Shown here: positions 1 to 7,985 of the stretch, one piece after another
Numbering within the stretch: the stretch's first letter is position 1
Layout of the letters: each line of letters begins with the position of its first letter
NCBI GenBank assembly: GCA_015063335.1
Contig: SVUH01000001.1
Coordinates: 1 to 64,000 of the forward strand
Direction: 5' to 3'
From: Oscillospiraceae bacterium
Lineage (GTDB): Bacteria; Bacillota_A; Clostridia; Oscillospirales; CAG-272
Length of the DNA stretch: 64,000 nucleotides
The notes under the pieces: model-generated
Databases searched by the model: none
Seen by the model: only the letters and a program-made list of their open reading frames with translations
Told to the model about the DNA's origin: nothing
Made by a program: the position numbers and the translations under genes

Positions 1-89
1 TTCTATGTTTATTTTACTTGCGGTTGGCTAGACCCGCTTGTATTATATCATAGAAGGTGTTTTTGTTCAACGGCAAAAGCCTTTACGGA

Positions 90-113
90 ACCACCCGCTT
101 AGCGGGTGGTTTT
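90..113 (+). terminator. Hairpin, possible terminator of a gene left of the window
   Basis: A perfect 9 bp stem (ACCACCCGC / GCGGGTGGT) with a TTA loop is followed by four T. No gene precedes it inside the window, so it would end a transcript that starts to the left. The U tract is short, so termination efficiency is uncertain. Confidence 0.5.
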
Positions 114-120
114 CGCAAAC

Positions 121-310
121 CAAAAAATGAAAGACGGCGGTACGTAGGGTCCGCCGTCTTTCTTCATTAGAAAACGCCAAATAATATTTTACAAATAAAC
201 ATTCCGTCTTTTGCTGTGTCCACAAAACTTTAATTTTTTAAAGTTTTTTGGCTCCACCTTTTTCTCAAAAAAGGTGGAAAAACCGCGTCCCCGCATCCCC
301 CTCGTCCTCA
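121..310 (-). repeat. Composite post-stop repeat, copy 1
   Basis: Read on the minus strand this holds, in order: GGACG/GGATGCG/GGACGCG heptamer-like repeats, a CCACC-T6 ... GGTGG hairpin, GCCAAAAAACTTT with its AAAGTTTT partner, AAAGACGGAA, and a 12 bp stem GAAAGACGGCGG / CCGCCGTCTTTC around the loop ACCCTACGTA. The same order recurs near 30.7, 40.5 and 56.8-57.0 kb. Here the first part overlaps the 3' end of the RluA-like gene. It probably serves as its transcription terminator. Confidence 0.8.
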
Positions 311-921
311 AGTTGAAACATCATGGGCGCGCCCGTGGTGGGGTGAGGAAAGGAAAGCTCGCAGGAAAGCAGTGCCAAACGGTTTCCCGACTCCTTTGGA
401 GCGCCGTAGCGTCTATCCCCGACGAGAGGTGTGCCGCGCGACGCGAACTGCGCTCTTATCTGGTGTGTTCTACCCGTAAGAAGCGAGACGCTCACGAGCG
501 TGTGATCACCGTTCTTTTTTAGCACCCTATATTCAAGAATTGCCCTTTTCACGCCGCGGCGCTCACGTTCGACAACAAAGGTCTTTCCCCTCTGTCTGTC
601 AAAAAAGAGAAGATCCTCGAATCTGCCGCTTTCTTCCGCGGGCGTGCCGCACAGAACGGCAAGATACCTCTTTTTAAAGCTCCCGTCTATAATGCTCGCA
701 CTAAGCGCGGCGGTAGCCTTACTGCTCCTCGCAAACACCATAAGTCCAGCCGTTTCCTTATCGAGTCTGTGGACGGGATAGATCTGCGTATTTTCCTCAC
801 CAATCTCTCCGAGATACGCCGCCAAAAGAGCGGGCATCGCTCCCGACGACTCTCCCTCGGAGAGTATTCCCGACGGCTTGTCGCACACAACGATATGCTC
901 GTCCCTATAAATAATTTCCAT
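265..921 (-). CDS. RluA-family RNA pseudouridine synthase
   Basis: A cytosolic enzyme of the RluA/RluD class that isomerises uridine to pseudouridine in rRNA or tRNA. The 218-residue protein has the family signature HRLDKETAG (about residues 52-60), whose Asp is the catalytic residue, and the late motif GRTHQIRAQF. It lacks an N-terminal S4 domain, as in short single-domain members. It is the last gene of gatC-gatA-gatB-rluA, four bases after gatB. The last residues (GDAGTRFFHLF) are encoded by the start of the composite repeat, so the original C-terminus was probably shorter or different. The exact RNA target cannot be told from sequence. Confidence 0.88.
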   Translation of the reverse strand: MEIIYRDEHIVVCDKPSGILSEGESSGAMPALLAAYLGEIGEENTQIYPVHRLDKETAGLMVFARSSKATAALSASIIDGSFKKRYLAVLCGTPAEESGRFEDLLFFDRQRGKTFVVERERRGVKRAILEYRVLKKNGDHTLVSVSLLTGRTHQIRAQFASRGTPLVGDRRYGAPKESGNRLALLSCELSFPHPTTGAPMMFQLEDEGDAGTRFFHLF

Positions 922-925
922 TTTC

Positions 926-2350
926 TTATCCTTGCATTAGTCTATCAAAAATTTTCTGAAGCAGAACGGGATTTGCACGGCCTTGGCTCTTTGCCATAGC
1001 TCTACCTATAATTGCCTTTCGCACCGCAGTCTTGCCGTTTTTGTAATCCGCTACAAGCTTTTGGTCCTCGGCAAAAACATCTTGCAAGATCGCCTCAAGA
1101 AGCTCTGTATCATTTATCTGCGCAAGCCCCTCTCTCTCTACTATTTGGCGGGGTGTCAAATCGGAGTCACCGATAAGCTTCAACAGCTTTTTGACGGACG
1201 AGCTGCTTATAACGCCGCTTCCGTAAAGCTCCGCCGTCTCGCATAGGTGTTCCGCGCTTATAAACGGCTCGAATTTGTCAGGCGAGGTTCTTGCGAGCAC
1301 GTCGCACAGCAGAATGTTTGCCACGGTGCTTGGGTACTCCGATCCCTCAGCGGCCCTCTCAAAATACTCTGCTATATGCAAGGACGAGGTAAGTATCCGC
1401 GCATCGTCCTCGCTCACGCCGTATTTCCCGACATATCTCTTTCTTCTCTCGGCAGGCATGCTCGGGAGCTCTTTTTTTATCTTTTCAACCGTGTTTCCTT
1501 CAATATATATAGGGGGTATATCCGGCTCGGGGAAAAAGCGGTAGTCTGCCTCGCTTTCCTTTTTTCGCATGAGAAGCGTCGTGCCGCTAGACTCCTCAAA
1601 CCTGCGAGTCTCGGGGCGCACTGCCTCTCCGCTCTCGATAAGCTCTATTTGCCTCTCTATCTCATAATCAATTGCCTTTGCTGCAAACGCAAAGGAGTTT
1701 ACGTTCTTTATCTCGGTGCGAACACCCATCTCGGCACTTCCCTTTTTGTGTACTGAAACGTTCAAGTCGCATCTGAGTGAGCCCTCGTCCATTCGACAAT
1801 CGGATATTCCCGTATAAAGAAGCGTAGTCCTCAATTCCGTAAGATACGCCTTTGCCTCGGCGGAATTCCGCATATCGGGCTCGGAAACGATTTCTATGAG
1901 CGGTACACCGCATCTGTTATAATCAATAAGCGTTCCGACGCCCTCACGGTGCAAAAGCTTTCCCGCGTCCTCCTCAAGGTGTATTCTTTTGATACGTACT
2001 CTCTTTTTCTCTCCGCCAACGGTTATATCAACACCGCCACCGTAGCAGATGGGAAGCTCGTTTTGCGAGATCTGATACGCCTTTGGCAGATCGGGATAAA
2101 AATAATTCTTTCTGTCAAATCGGGTAACGTCCGCGATCCTGCAATCCAGCGCAAGACCTGCCTTTATCGCCATATGGACCGCCCTTTCGTTGAGCGAGGG
2201 CAGAACTCCGGGAAGCCCCATGCATACGGGGCAAACGTTTGTGTTCGGCGGCGCGCCAAAAGCCGCGCGGCAGTCACAGAAAATCTTTGTCTTGGTGGCA
2301 AGCTCAACGTGCACCTCAATGCCTATTACAGCCTCGTACATATCCGTCAC
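926..2350 (-). CDS. gatB: Asp/Glu-tRNA amidotransferase subunit B
   Basis: GatB binds the misacylated Glu-tRNA(Gln) or Asp-tRNA(Asn), activates the side chain with ATP and aminates it with ammonia from GatA. The 474 residues match the usual length. The N-terminal half carries the signature EAVIGIEVHVEL, a CDC...CPVCMG zinc-type cysteine set (residues 25-42) and PDLPKAYQISQ; the C-terminus is the YqeY-like tRNA-binding tail (GRAMAKSQGRANP). The start overlaps the gatA stop by four bases (ATGA), indicating coupled translation. Its presence implies indirect Gln- and/or Asn-tRNA synthesis, consistent with the nearby aspS possibly being non-discriminating. Confidence 0.97.
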   Translation of the reverse strand: MTDMYEAVIGIEVHVELATKTKIFCDCRAAFGAPPNTNVCPVCMGLPGVLPSLNERAVHMAIKAGLALDCRIADVTRFDRKNYFYPDLPKAYQISQNELPICYGGGVDITVGGEKKRVRIKRIHLEEDAGKLLHREGVGTLIDYNRCGVPLIEIVSEPDMRNSAEAKAYLTELRTTLLYTGISDCRMDEGSLRCDLNVSVHKKGSAEMGVRTEIKNVNSFAFAAKAIDYEIERQIELIESGEAVRPETRRFEESSGTTLLMRKKESEADYRFFPEPDIPPIYIEGNTVEKIKKELPSMPAERRKRYVGKYGVSEDDARILTSSLHIAEYFERAAEGSEYPSTVANILLCDVLARTSPDKFEPFISAEHLCETAELYGSGVISSSSVKKLLKLIGDSDLTPRQIVEREGLAQINDTELLEAILQDVFAEDQKLVADYKNGKTAVRKAIIGRAMAKSQGRANPVLLQKIFDRLMQG

Positions 2351-3780
2351 GTCTCACTCCCCCTCTCCAAAGCGCAACCGAGGGCAAGAAGCCTTGCATC
2401 AAAGCCCTTATCTGCCATTATCTGCACTCCGACGGGCATTCCGCCGCGACCGCGCCCTACGGGCAAGGACAAGGACGGAATTCCCGAAAGATTTGAAATT
2501 ACGCAGTAGCAATCGTCAAGATATCTCTCGATAGGTGTTTTTTTATCCAGAAGCTCGAATTTCGGAGCAATATCCACCGAAACAGGCATGAAAATGAAGT
2601 CAACCGAGGAAAATATCTCGCTCACTTTGTCCGTAATATACTTTCTGGCGGCAAGCGCGCGCTTGTAATATCCGTCTCTTGCCTCTCCCGTAAGGCAATA
2701 AGTGCCGAGAAGGATTCTCCTCTTGACCTCCTCGCCAAAGCCCTCGGAGCGACTTTTCACAAACAGCTCCTCTACGGAGTCGTAGCACTCGGGGCGGTAG
2801 CCATAGCGCACGCCGTCGTACCTGCCGAGGTTTGAGGACGCCTCGGACGAAGCAATAACGTAGTACGCCGCAAGGCAAGCGTCAAGACTTGGCAGCTCTA
2901 CGGGAACTATGCTAGCACCAAGAGAGCGCGCTCGGTCAATAAGGTCGTTAACAGCTCCATTTACGTCCTTAGAAACTCCGTCAAGCAGTGCATACGGCAC
3001 GCCTATTTTCAATTTGCTAACGTCTATTGGGAGCGAATTCTTATCGTAATCCTTCGAGGTCCTGTCGAGCGCGTCGTATCCCGACATTTCTCTATATATA
3101 GCGGCGCACGACTCCACGTCCGCGCCTATCACACCAACCGTATCCAAGGAAGAAGCATACGCTAAAAGCCCATAGCGCGACACTGCGCCGTAGCTCGGCT
3201 TAAATCCGACCGCACCGCAAAAGGCGGCAGGCTGACGAACAGAGCCGCCCGTGTCACTTCCAAGCGCGAAAGGCACAAGGCGCGCCGCGACAGCCGCGGC
3301 ACTGCCGCCCGAGCTTCCGCCCGCAGTGTATCTTGTGTCATGGGGATTTCGAGTAAGCCCCAGCGCCGACGTATTCGTCGCGTTTCCCATTCCGAACTCG
3401 TCCATATTGGTCTTGCCGATAACCACAGCGCCACTATCAATAAGCCGACCGACGGCAGTTGCCGTATACGGCGAGACGTAATTTTCGAGCATGCGCGAGC
3501 CGCAGGTCGTCCTCATACCGAGAACGCAAAGATTATCCTTGACAGCAAACGGAATACCCAAAAGCCCCGATGCGCTCTCCCCCGACGCTCTTTTTCTGTC
3601 AGCCTCACGCGCGGCGGCAAGCGCCCCCTCCTCGTCAAGGGTGATAAAAGCGCCTATCTCACTATTTCTGCTCGCTATTTTCTCAAAGCAGTATTCGGTC
3701 AGCTCAACTGCGCTTATTTCCTTTTTAATAAGAAGCTCCGAAAGCGCGCCTACGCTAAATCTATCAATCGTTTTGATCAT
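2347..3780 (-). CDS. gatA: Asp/Glu-tRNA amidotransferase subunit A
   Basis: The glutaminase subunit of GatCAB releases ammonia from glutamine for the GatB site. This 477-residue amidase-signature protein shows the catalytic Lys in PFAVKDNL (about residue 79), the glycine/serine-rich GGSSGGSAAAVAA and the downstream Ser of GSDTGGSVRQPA that forms the Ser-cisSer-Lys triad. The start overlaps the gatC end by 17 bases. Length and motif order are standard. Confidence 0.97.
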   Translation of the reverse strand: MIKTIDRFSVGALSELLIKKEISAVELTEYCFEKIASRNSEIGAFITLDEEGALAAAREADRKRASGESASGLLGIPFAVKDNLCVLGMRTTCGSRMLENYVSPYTATAVGRLIDSGAVVIGKTNMDEFGMGNATNTSALGLTRNPHDTRYTAGGSSGGSAAAVAARLVPFALGSDTGGSVRQPAAFCGAVGFKPSYGAVSRYGLLAYASSLDTVGVIGADVESCAAIYREMSGYDALDRTSKDYDKNSLPIDVSKLKIGVPYALLDGVSKDVNGAVNDLIDRARSLGASIVPVELPSLDACLAAYYVIASSEASSNLGRYDGVRYGYRPECYDSVEELFVKSRSEGFGEEVKRRILLGTYCLTGEARDGYYKRALAARKYITDKVSEIFSSVDFIFMPVSVDIAPKFELLDKKTPIERYLDDCYCVISNLSGIPSLSLPVGRGRGGMPVGVQIMADKGFDARLLALGCALERGSET

Positions 3781-4039
3781 CGCGCGCCTCCTTTACAGTC
3801 AGAGGCACAGTGACGTAGCTTCCCGAAAGCTCCGACGCCTCGTTTTTGAGGGTGTCCGCGCGCAGCTCAGCAGCCCCTCCGTCCTCAGCGCTCATATCGT
3901 GAGCGGCAAAGGCGTCAAGGACAGCGGCAAAATCCGCAAACTCACCAAGCTCATCCTCGATGCGTGCTTTATCGCCATCTCCAATATTCAGTTTTGAAAG
4001 AAGGCAAAGCGCCGACACGTCAATCCTTTTGGTAGCCAT
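3764..4039 (-). CDS. gatC: Asp/Glu-tRNA amidotransferase subunit C
   Basis: GatC is the small strap subunit that holds GatA and GatB together. The 91-residue protein has the family layout IDVSALCLLSKLNIGDGD followed by an amphipathic helix and an acidic middle. An in-frame TTG lies 12 bases upstream, but the ATG at 4039 is preferred because GAGG sits seven bases before it. It is the first gene of the operon, with a good sigma-A promoter just upstream. Confidence 0.92.
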   Translation of the reverse strand: MATKRIDVSALCLLSKLNIGDGDKARIEDELGEFADFAAVLDAFAAHDMSAEDGGAAELRADTLKNEASELSGSYVTVPLTVKEARDDQND

Positions 4040-4070
4040 AAGAAACCTCAACTATCGTTTTTCACCTTGA

Positions 4071-4099
4071 ATTGTACCATTTTTGCTCCGTCTTGTCAA
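4071..4099 (-). promoter_or_regulatory. Sigma-A promoter of gatCAB-rluA
   Basis: On the minus strand TTGACA (4094-4099), a 17-base spacer and TACAAT (4071-4076) lie 32 bases before the gatC start. Confidence 0.85.
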
Positions 4100-4660
4100 G
4101 TTTTTTGTCATTTTACAGCCGTTTTGGCTTTTTGGGAAAAAATGGAAATAAAATACATAAAATGGCAGAGTTTTACCATTTAATGTATTTATAATTTAGT
4201 TACAATTTGTTTACAAATATTTGTCTCATATTGGAATATTTGCTCCACTGTGCGGTAAATTTTTGCCTTTTTGGTAATATTGTACAAAAGCTGATTTTTT
4301 GGATTTTTCGTTTGTACAATATGCTTTCGCTCTCCCATTGCCTGTGGAAAACTCTGTTGATACTGTGGAAAACCTTGATTTTCAAGGGTTTTTTAAGCCT
4401 CAAAAATTTTTTGCCTGTGGAAAACTTTTTAAAAAAGCTTGTCAAGTCTTTTTTTTATTTTTTTCAAATTCTACCATTTGCACAAACCGACAAAATTCGA
4501 TTTCCAAAATCTCATACACACAAATTTTACAAACTAAATGTGAGCTGATTGGTCTAGATGCAGAAGTCGTGATTTGGTTCTCGTCGGCGTACATATGTAC
4601 GCCAGAGAGCCAAAGCGCGGCTAAAAAACACACTTTGAATAAAAATGAAATTTGAGAGAT
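4100..4660. other. AT-rich non-coding region with DnaA-box-like motifs
   Basis: No credible gene is present. The stretch is very AT rich and carries TGTGGAAAAC three times in the same direction (4343-4352, 4364-4373, 4416-4425), the first two exactly 21 bases apart, between T/A runs. The motif is one base off the classical DnaA box TGTGGATAA. At 4586-4603 there is a perfect 18 bp palindrome (GGCGTACAT/ATGTACGCC) inside a longer imperfect one. The layout resembles an origin or a DnaA-binding regulatory site, but the dnaA gene is 50 kb away; see findings. Confidence 0.45.
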
Positions 4661-4681
4661 CTATCTCTAAAATTTCTACAC

Positions 4682-4727
4682 AAAAACCGCCCTCACTATC
4701 CTTTTTCGATAGCAAAAGCGGCTTTTG
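4682..4727 (-). terminator. Terminator of the aspS-yfbR unit
   Basis: Minus-strand hairpin with paired segments CCGC/GCGG and GCTATC/GATAG-like inner arms, followed by GGTTTTTG. It resembles the perfect palindromic terminator behind the P-type ATPase gene (AAAACCGCTTTTGC...). It lies about 50 bases after the yfbR stop. Confidence 0.65.
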
Positions 4728-4777
4728 TATTATTTTATCTTCGTGTGTTTTTGTTCTGCGCTAAAGGAATCAACCCC

Positions 4778-5356
4778 TCAGTCAAGCTCGTCGAGCGTCT
4801 TGGAAAACGACTCGAGAAATCTGTCACAAAAATATTTTACCTCGGGAAGGTCGTAATACGCCTCCACCTCAGCCCTAAGAGATGCCTCCGCCTTGGCAAA
4901 TTCGCGGTTGCCCGCTTTCAGCTCCTCAACGCACTTGACGTACGCCGAGATCTTGTCAGCCGCCTTTACAAGACGGTGCTCGTAGGTCGTCGCATCCTGC
5001 TCTATCAGTGGGCGGTAGTCGTCCCTCAGCTCATCGGGAAGCATAGACAAAAGCTTGTCGTTTGCAACCTTTTCGATCTCTCCGTATGCTCGTCTTATCT
5101 CGGGATTGTAATATTTTATGGGAGTCGGCAGGTCGCCGGTTATTACCTCTCCGCTCTCGTGATAGAGCGCAAGCGTTGTAATCCTATCGGCATTAAGGCT
5201 CTTACCGTAAAGGCGATTGGCAATAACAGCAAGCGCGTGGGCTATCTGCGCCACAGCGGCGCTGTGCTCCGCTATATTCTCCTCGTCGACCGCCTTCATA
5301 AGGCTCCAACGTCGAATAAGCTTCATGCGCGACATGTAGGCAAAGAAATTATACAT
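4778..5356 (-). CDS. yfbR: YfbR-like HD-domain 5'-deoxynucleotidase
   Basis: Family members hydrolyse 5'-deoxyribonucleoside monophosphates and so trim dNMP pools. The 192-residue protein aligns along its whole length with YfbR: RWSLMKAVDEENIAEHSA at the start, then EVITGDLPTPIKY and a C-terminal helix bundle (VKAADKISAYVKCVEEL). The metal-binding HD pair normally found as HDASEV is HESGEV here, so Asp is replaced by Glu. Activity may persist with Glu as ligand, but that is inference. It lies three bases behind aspS and is probably co-transcribed. Confidence 0.88.
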   Translation of the reverse strand: MYNFFAYMSRMKLIRRWSLMKAVDEENIAEHSAAVAQIAHALAVIANRLYGKSLNADRITTLALYHESGEVITGDLPTPIKYYNPEIRRAYGEIEKVANDKLLSMLPDELRDDYRPLIEQDATTYEHRLVKAADKISAYVKCVEELKAGNREFAKAEASLRAEVEAYYDLPEVKYFCDRFLESFSKTLDELD

Positions 5357-5359
5357 GTC

Positions 5360-7159
5360 TTATTCCTTATCTGCCGCCGAGGTTATTGCAAGACAAAGCT
5401 CCTCGAGCGCCTTGGGGTCTGCCTCGGAGGGACATCTTGTCATAAGCTCGGAAGCATTCTGCACCTTCGGGAAAGCAATAACGTCACGAATATCCTCAAG
5501 ACCGAGCAATAGTGTAACAAGGCGGTCAAATCCGAACGCAAGTCCGCCGTGAGGGGGTACTCCATAGCGGAACGCGTCAAGCAGATAACCGAACTTCTCC
5601 TTTGCTTCCTCGTCCGTAAGTCCGAGAACGGAGAACATCTTCTTCTGTATTACCGAATCGTGTATTCTTATAGATCCGCCGCCAAGCTCCGTACCGTTAA
5701 GAACGATGTCGTAAGCCTTTGCGCGTACTCTGCCGGGATCGCTGTCAATATATTCAAGATCCTCGTCCATGGGGGAGGTAAAGGGATGGTGCATAGCGTA
5801 GTAGCGTCCGTCCTCCTCACTGTACTCAAGAAGCGGGAATTCCGTAACCCAGAGGAACTTGAAATCAAACGGATCGAGTATATTCATTCTCTTTGCGCAC
5901 TCGCAACGAAGCGCACCGAGGGAGTCGAATACGACCTTGTTCTTATCTGCGACGATAAGTATGAGGTCGCCCGCCTCAGCGCCCATAGTCTCGCGGATAG
6001 CTGCGTTTTCTTCGTCGGTAAGGAATTTTGCGTAAGACGAGGATATCTCTCCCGCATCCGTCCATTTGAGCCAAGCAAGTCCCTTTGCGCGGTAGGATTT
6101 TACGAACTCGACAAGAGAGTCGATCTCCTTGCGCGAGAATTTTGCTCCGCCCTTTACGTTGATTCCGCGAACGGATCCGCCCGCCTCAACAGCGCCCGAG
6201 AACACCTTAAAGCCACAGCTGCGGACGCACTCGGACAGGTCGGTAAGCTCAAAGCCAAAGCGGATATCAGGCTTATCAGAGCCAAAGCGAGCCATAGCCT
6301 CGGCGTAAGGCATACGGATAAATTCGCCCGTAAGCTCCTCGCCGATAAACTCCTTCATGACCTTCTTTATAAAGCCCTCGTGCATCTTCATTACGTCGTC
6401 TGCGGTAACGAAGGACATTTCGGTATCTATCTGAGTAAACTCGGGCTGACGGTCAGCTCTGAGGTCCTCGTCGCGGAAGCAGCGAGCGATCTGGAAATAG
6501 CGGTCAAAGCCCGAAACCATTAAAAGCTGCTTATAAAGCTGAGGTGACTGCGGAAGCGCATAAAACTTACCGGAGTGAACACGGGAGGGCACGAGATAAT
6601 CGCGCGCACCCTCGGGAGTGGGCTTACAAAGGTTAGGTGTTTCAATATCAATAAAGCCGTTATCCGCGTAGTAGTCTCTCGCGATCTTTGAAATGCGCGA
6701 GCGAGCGATAATGTTTCTCTGCATATCGGGGCGGCGCAAGTCAAGATAACGGTGGCGCAGACGAAGCTCTGCGTTTACGTTGCTGTTCTCCACGATCTCA
6801 AAGGGGGGCGTTTCGGAAGCGGAAAGAATACGAAGCTCGTCAACCGCGATCTCAACCTCACCCGTGGGAAGATTCTTGTTTACAGCGCCCTCCCCGCGGC
6901 GGCGAACAACGCCCTTTGCGCAAAGCACGTACTCCGCTCTGATACCGAACGCACGGTCAAAGATCTCCTTTTCGGTCTTTTCGTCAAACGCGAGCTGTAC
7001 GACACCCGTGCGATCGCGAAGGTCAATAAAGATAAGTGCGCCGAGGTCTCTCTGCTTCTGCACCCATCCCATAACGCATACGCGCTCGCCTACGTTCTCT
7101 GCCGTAAGAGTCGCGCACATGTGAGTTCTTTTATCGTTTGCTCTTAAAAGTTCTGCCAT
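5360..7159 (-). CDS. aspS: Aspartyl-tRNA synthetase
   Basis: Charges tRNA(Asp), and perhaps tRNA(Asn), with aspartate. The 599-residue protein has the bacterial AspRS layout: an OB-fold anticodon domain (GWVQKQRDLGALIFIDLRDR), class II motif 2 around FRDEDLRADRQPEFTQID, the bacterial GAD insertion in the middle and class II motif 3 GLAFGFDRLVTLLLG. The open frame extends 24 codons upstream, but ATG 7159 is preceded by GGAG at good spacing and starts MAELLRANDKRTHMC as in the family. With gatCAB present it could be the non-discriminating form. Confidence 0.96.
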   Translation of the reverse strand: MAELLRANDKRTHMCATLTAENVGERVCVMGWVQKQRDLGALIFIDLRDRTGVVQLAFDEKTEKEIFDRAFGIRAEYVLCAKGVVRRRGEGAVNKNLPTGEVEIAVDELRILSASETPPFEIVENSNVNAELRLRHRYLDLRRPDMQRNIIARSRISKIARDYYADNGFIDIETPNLCKPTPEGARDYLVPSRVHSGKFYALPQSPQLYKQLLMVSGFDRYFQIARCFRDEDLRADRQPEFTQIDTEMSFVTADDVMKMHEGFIKKVMKEFIGEELTGEFIRMPYAEAMARFGSDKPDIRFGFELTDLSECVRSCGFKVFSGAVEAGGSVRGINVKGGAKFSRKEIDSLVEFVKSYRAKGLAWLKWTDAGEISSSYAKFLTDEENAAIRETMGAEAGDLILIVADKNKVVFDSLGALRCECAKRMNILDPFDFKFLWVTEFPLLEYSEEDGRYYAMHHPFTSPMDEDLEYIDSDPGRVRAKAYDIVLNGTELGGGSIRIHDSVIQKKMFSVLGLTDEEAKEKFGYLLDAFRYGVPPHGGLAFGFDRLVTLLLGLEDIRDVIAFPKVQNASELMTRCPSEADPKALEELCLAITSAADKE

Positions 7160-7187
7160 TTTTATTCTCCTAAACTGTTCTGTCGTT

Positions 7188-7748
7188 TTATATAGGCTGT
7201 CCGTCCTTGTCAAACAAGGGAAGCTTTTCAAGGTAGATTATATCGTCGCGCTCCTGCGCATCGCCCTCTGCAAGTATGGTCATTTTTCCGCAGATCTCAC
7301 CGCCCGCAAGTCTTACGAGCTCTTCTACGGCGGAGAGGGACTCTCCCGTAGAAATAACGTCGTCCACGATAAGTATTCTCTTGCCCTTCATAAGCTCTGC
7401 GTCTGCGGTGTCAAGATAAAGCTTCTGCACCTTTTCGGTGGTAATGGATCGCACCGTTACCTCAAAAACACCCGTCATGTAAAGCTTCGGCGCTTTACGC
7501 GCGAGAAAATACTTCTGATTTCCCGCAAGACGCGCCATTTCATGCACGAGCGGTATTCCCTTTGCCTCGGCAGAAATAAGGTAGTCGTATTCGGGCGCTT
7601 TTTTGAGAAGCGCATCGGCGCAAGCCGTAGTAAGCTCGGGATCTCCGAAAATAACGAACGCGCCTATTTTAAGCTCATCGCTGATAGGGCAAAGCGGAAG
7701 GTGGCGCTCGATCCCCGCAATAGTCATTTTGTAATGTGTCAATGACAT
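7188..7748 (-). CDS. apt: Adenine phosphoribosyltransferase-like protein
   Basis: A type I phosphoribosyltransferase of the Apt group, which makes AMP from adenine and PRPP for purine salvage. The 186-residue product has the PRPP-binding motif ILIVDDVISTGES (about residues 125-137) and an Apt-type N-terminus. The open frame is longer, but ATG 7748 has AAAGAGAG at proper spacing. YLISAEAKGIPL corresponds to the conserved second motif. Base specificity (adenine versus xanthine) is inferred from overall similarity. Confidence 0.85.
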   Translation of the reverse strand: MSLTHYKMTIAGIERHLPLCPISDELKIGAFVIFGDPELTTACADALLKKAPEYDYLISAEAKGIPLVHEMARLAGNQKYFLARKAPKLYMTGVFEVTVRSITTEKVQKLYLDTADAELMKGKRILIVDDVISTGESLSAVEELVRLAGGEICGKMTILAEGDAQERDDIIYLEKLPLFDKDGQPI

Positions 7749-7821
7749 ACTCTGACTCTCTTTCATATAAAAATTCATGTAAAACCGGAAAAGCGCGAAG
7801 CACGCATCTCCCAATTCTATA

Positions 7822-7850
7822 TTATACACAATTATTCGCCAATTGTCAAT
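7822..7850 (-). promoter_or_regulatory. Sigma-A promoter of apt
   Basis: Minus strand: TTGACA (7845-7850), 17 bases, TATAAT (7822-7827), a consensus promoter. It is divergent from the promoter at 7904-7932. Confidence 0.88.
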
Positions 7851-7903
7851 CATAATCTTCTTTATATTTATATTTTAATATAATTATATTTTGCTTAACT
7901 GTC

Positions 7904-7932
7904 TTGACATTATCAGTTAAATATGATATAAT
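7904..7932 (+). promoter_or_regulatory. Sigma-A promoter of the FlaA1-like gene
   Basis: TTGACA (7904-7909), 17-base spacer and TATAAT (7927-7932), followed by the coding start about 54 bases on. Confidence 0.88.
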
Positions 7933-7985
7933 CGAATGGATATTAACTGTATTTTTTGCAAAAATATATGAAAGGCACGCAGGAC

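Noticed and set aside
211..522. 103-codon plus-strand frame at the left edge
   Set aside because: Overlaps the RluA-like gene in antisense and begins in the composite repeat.
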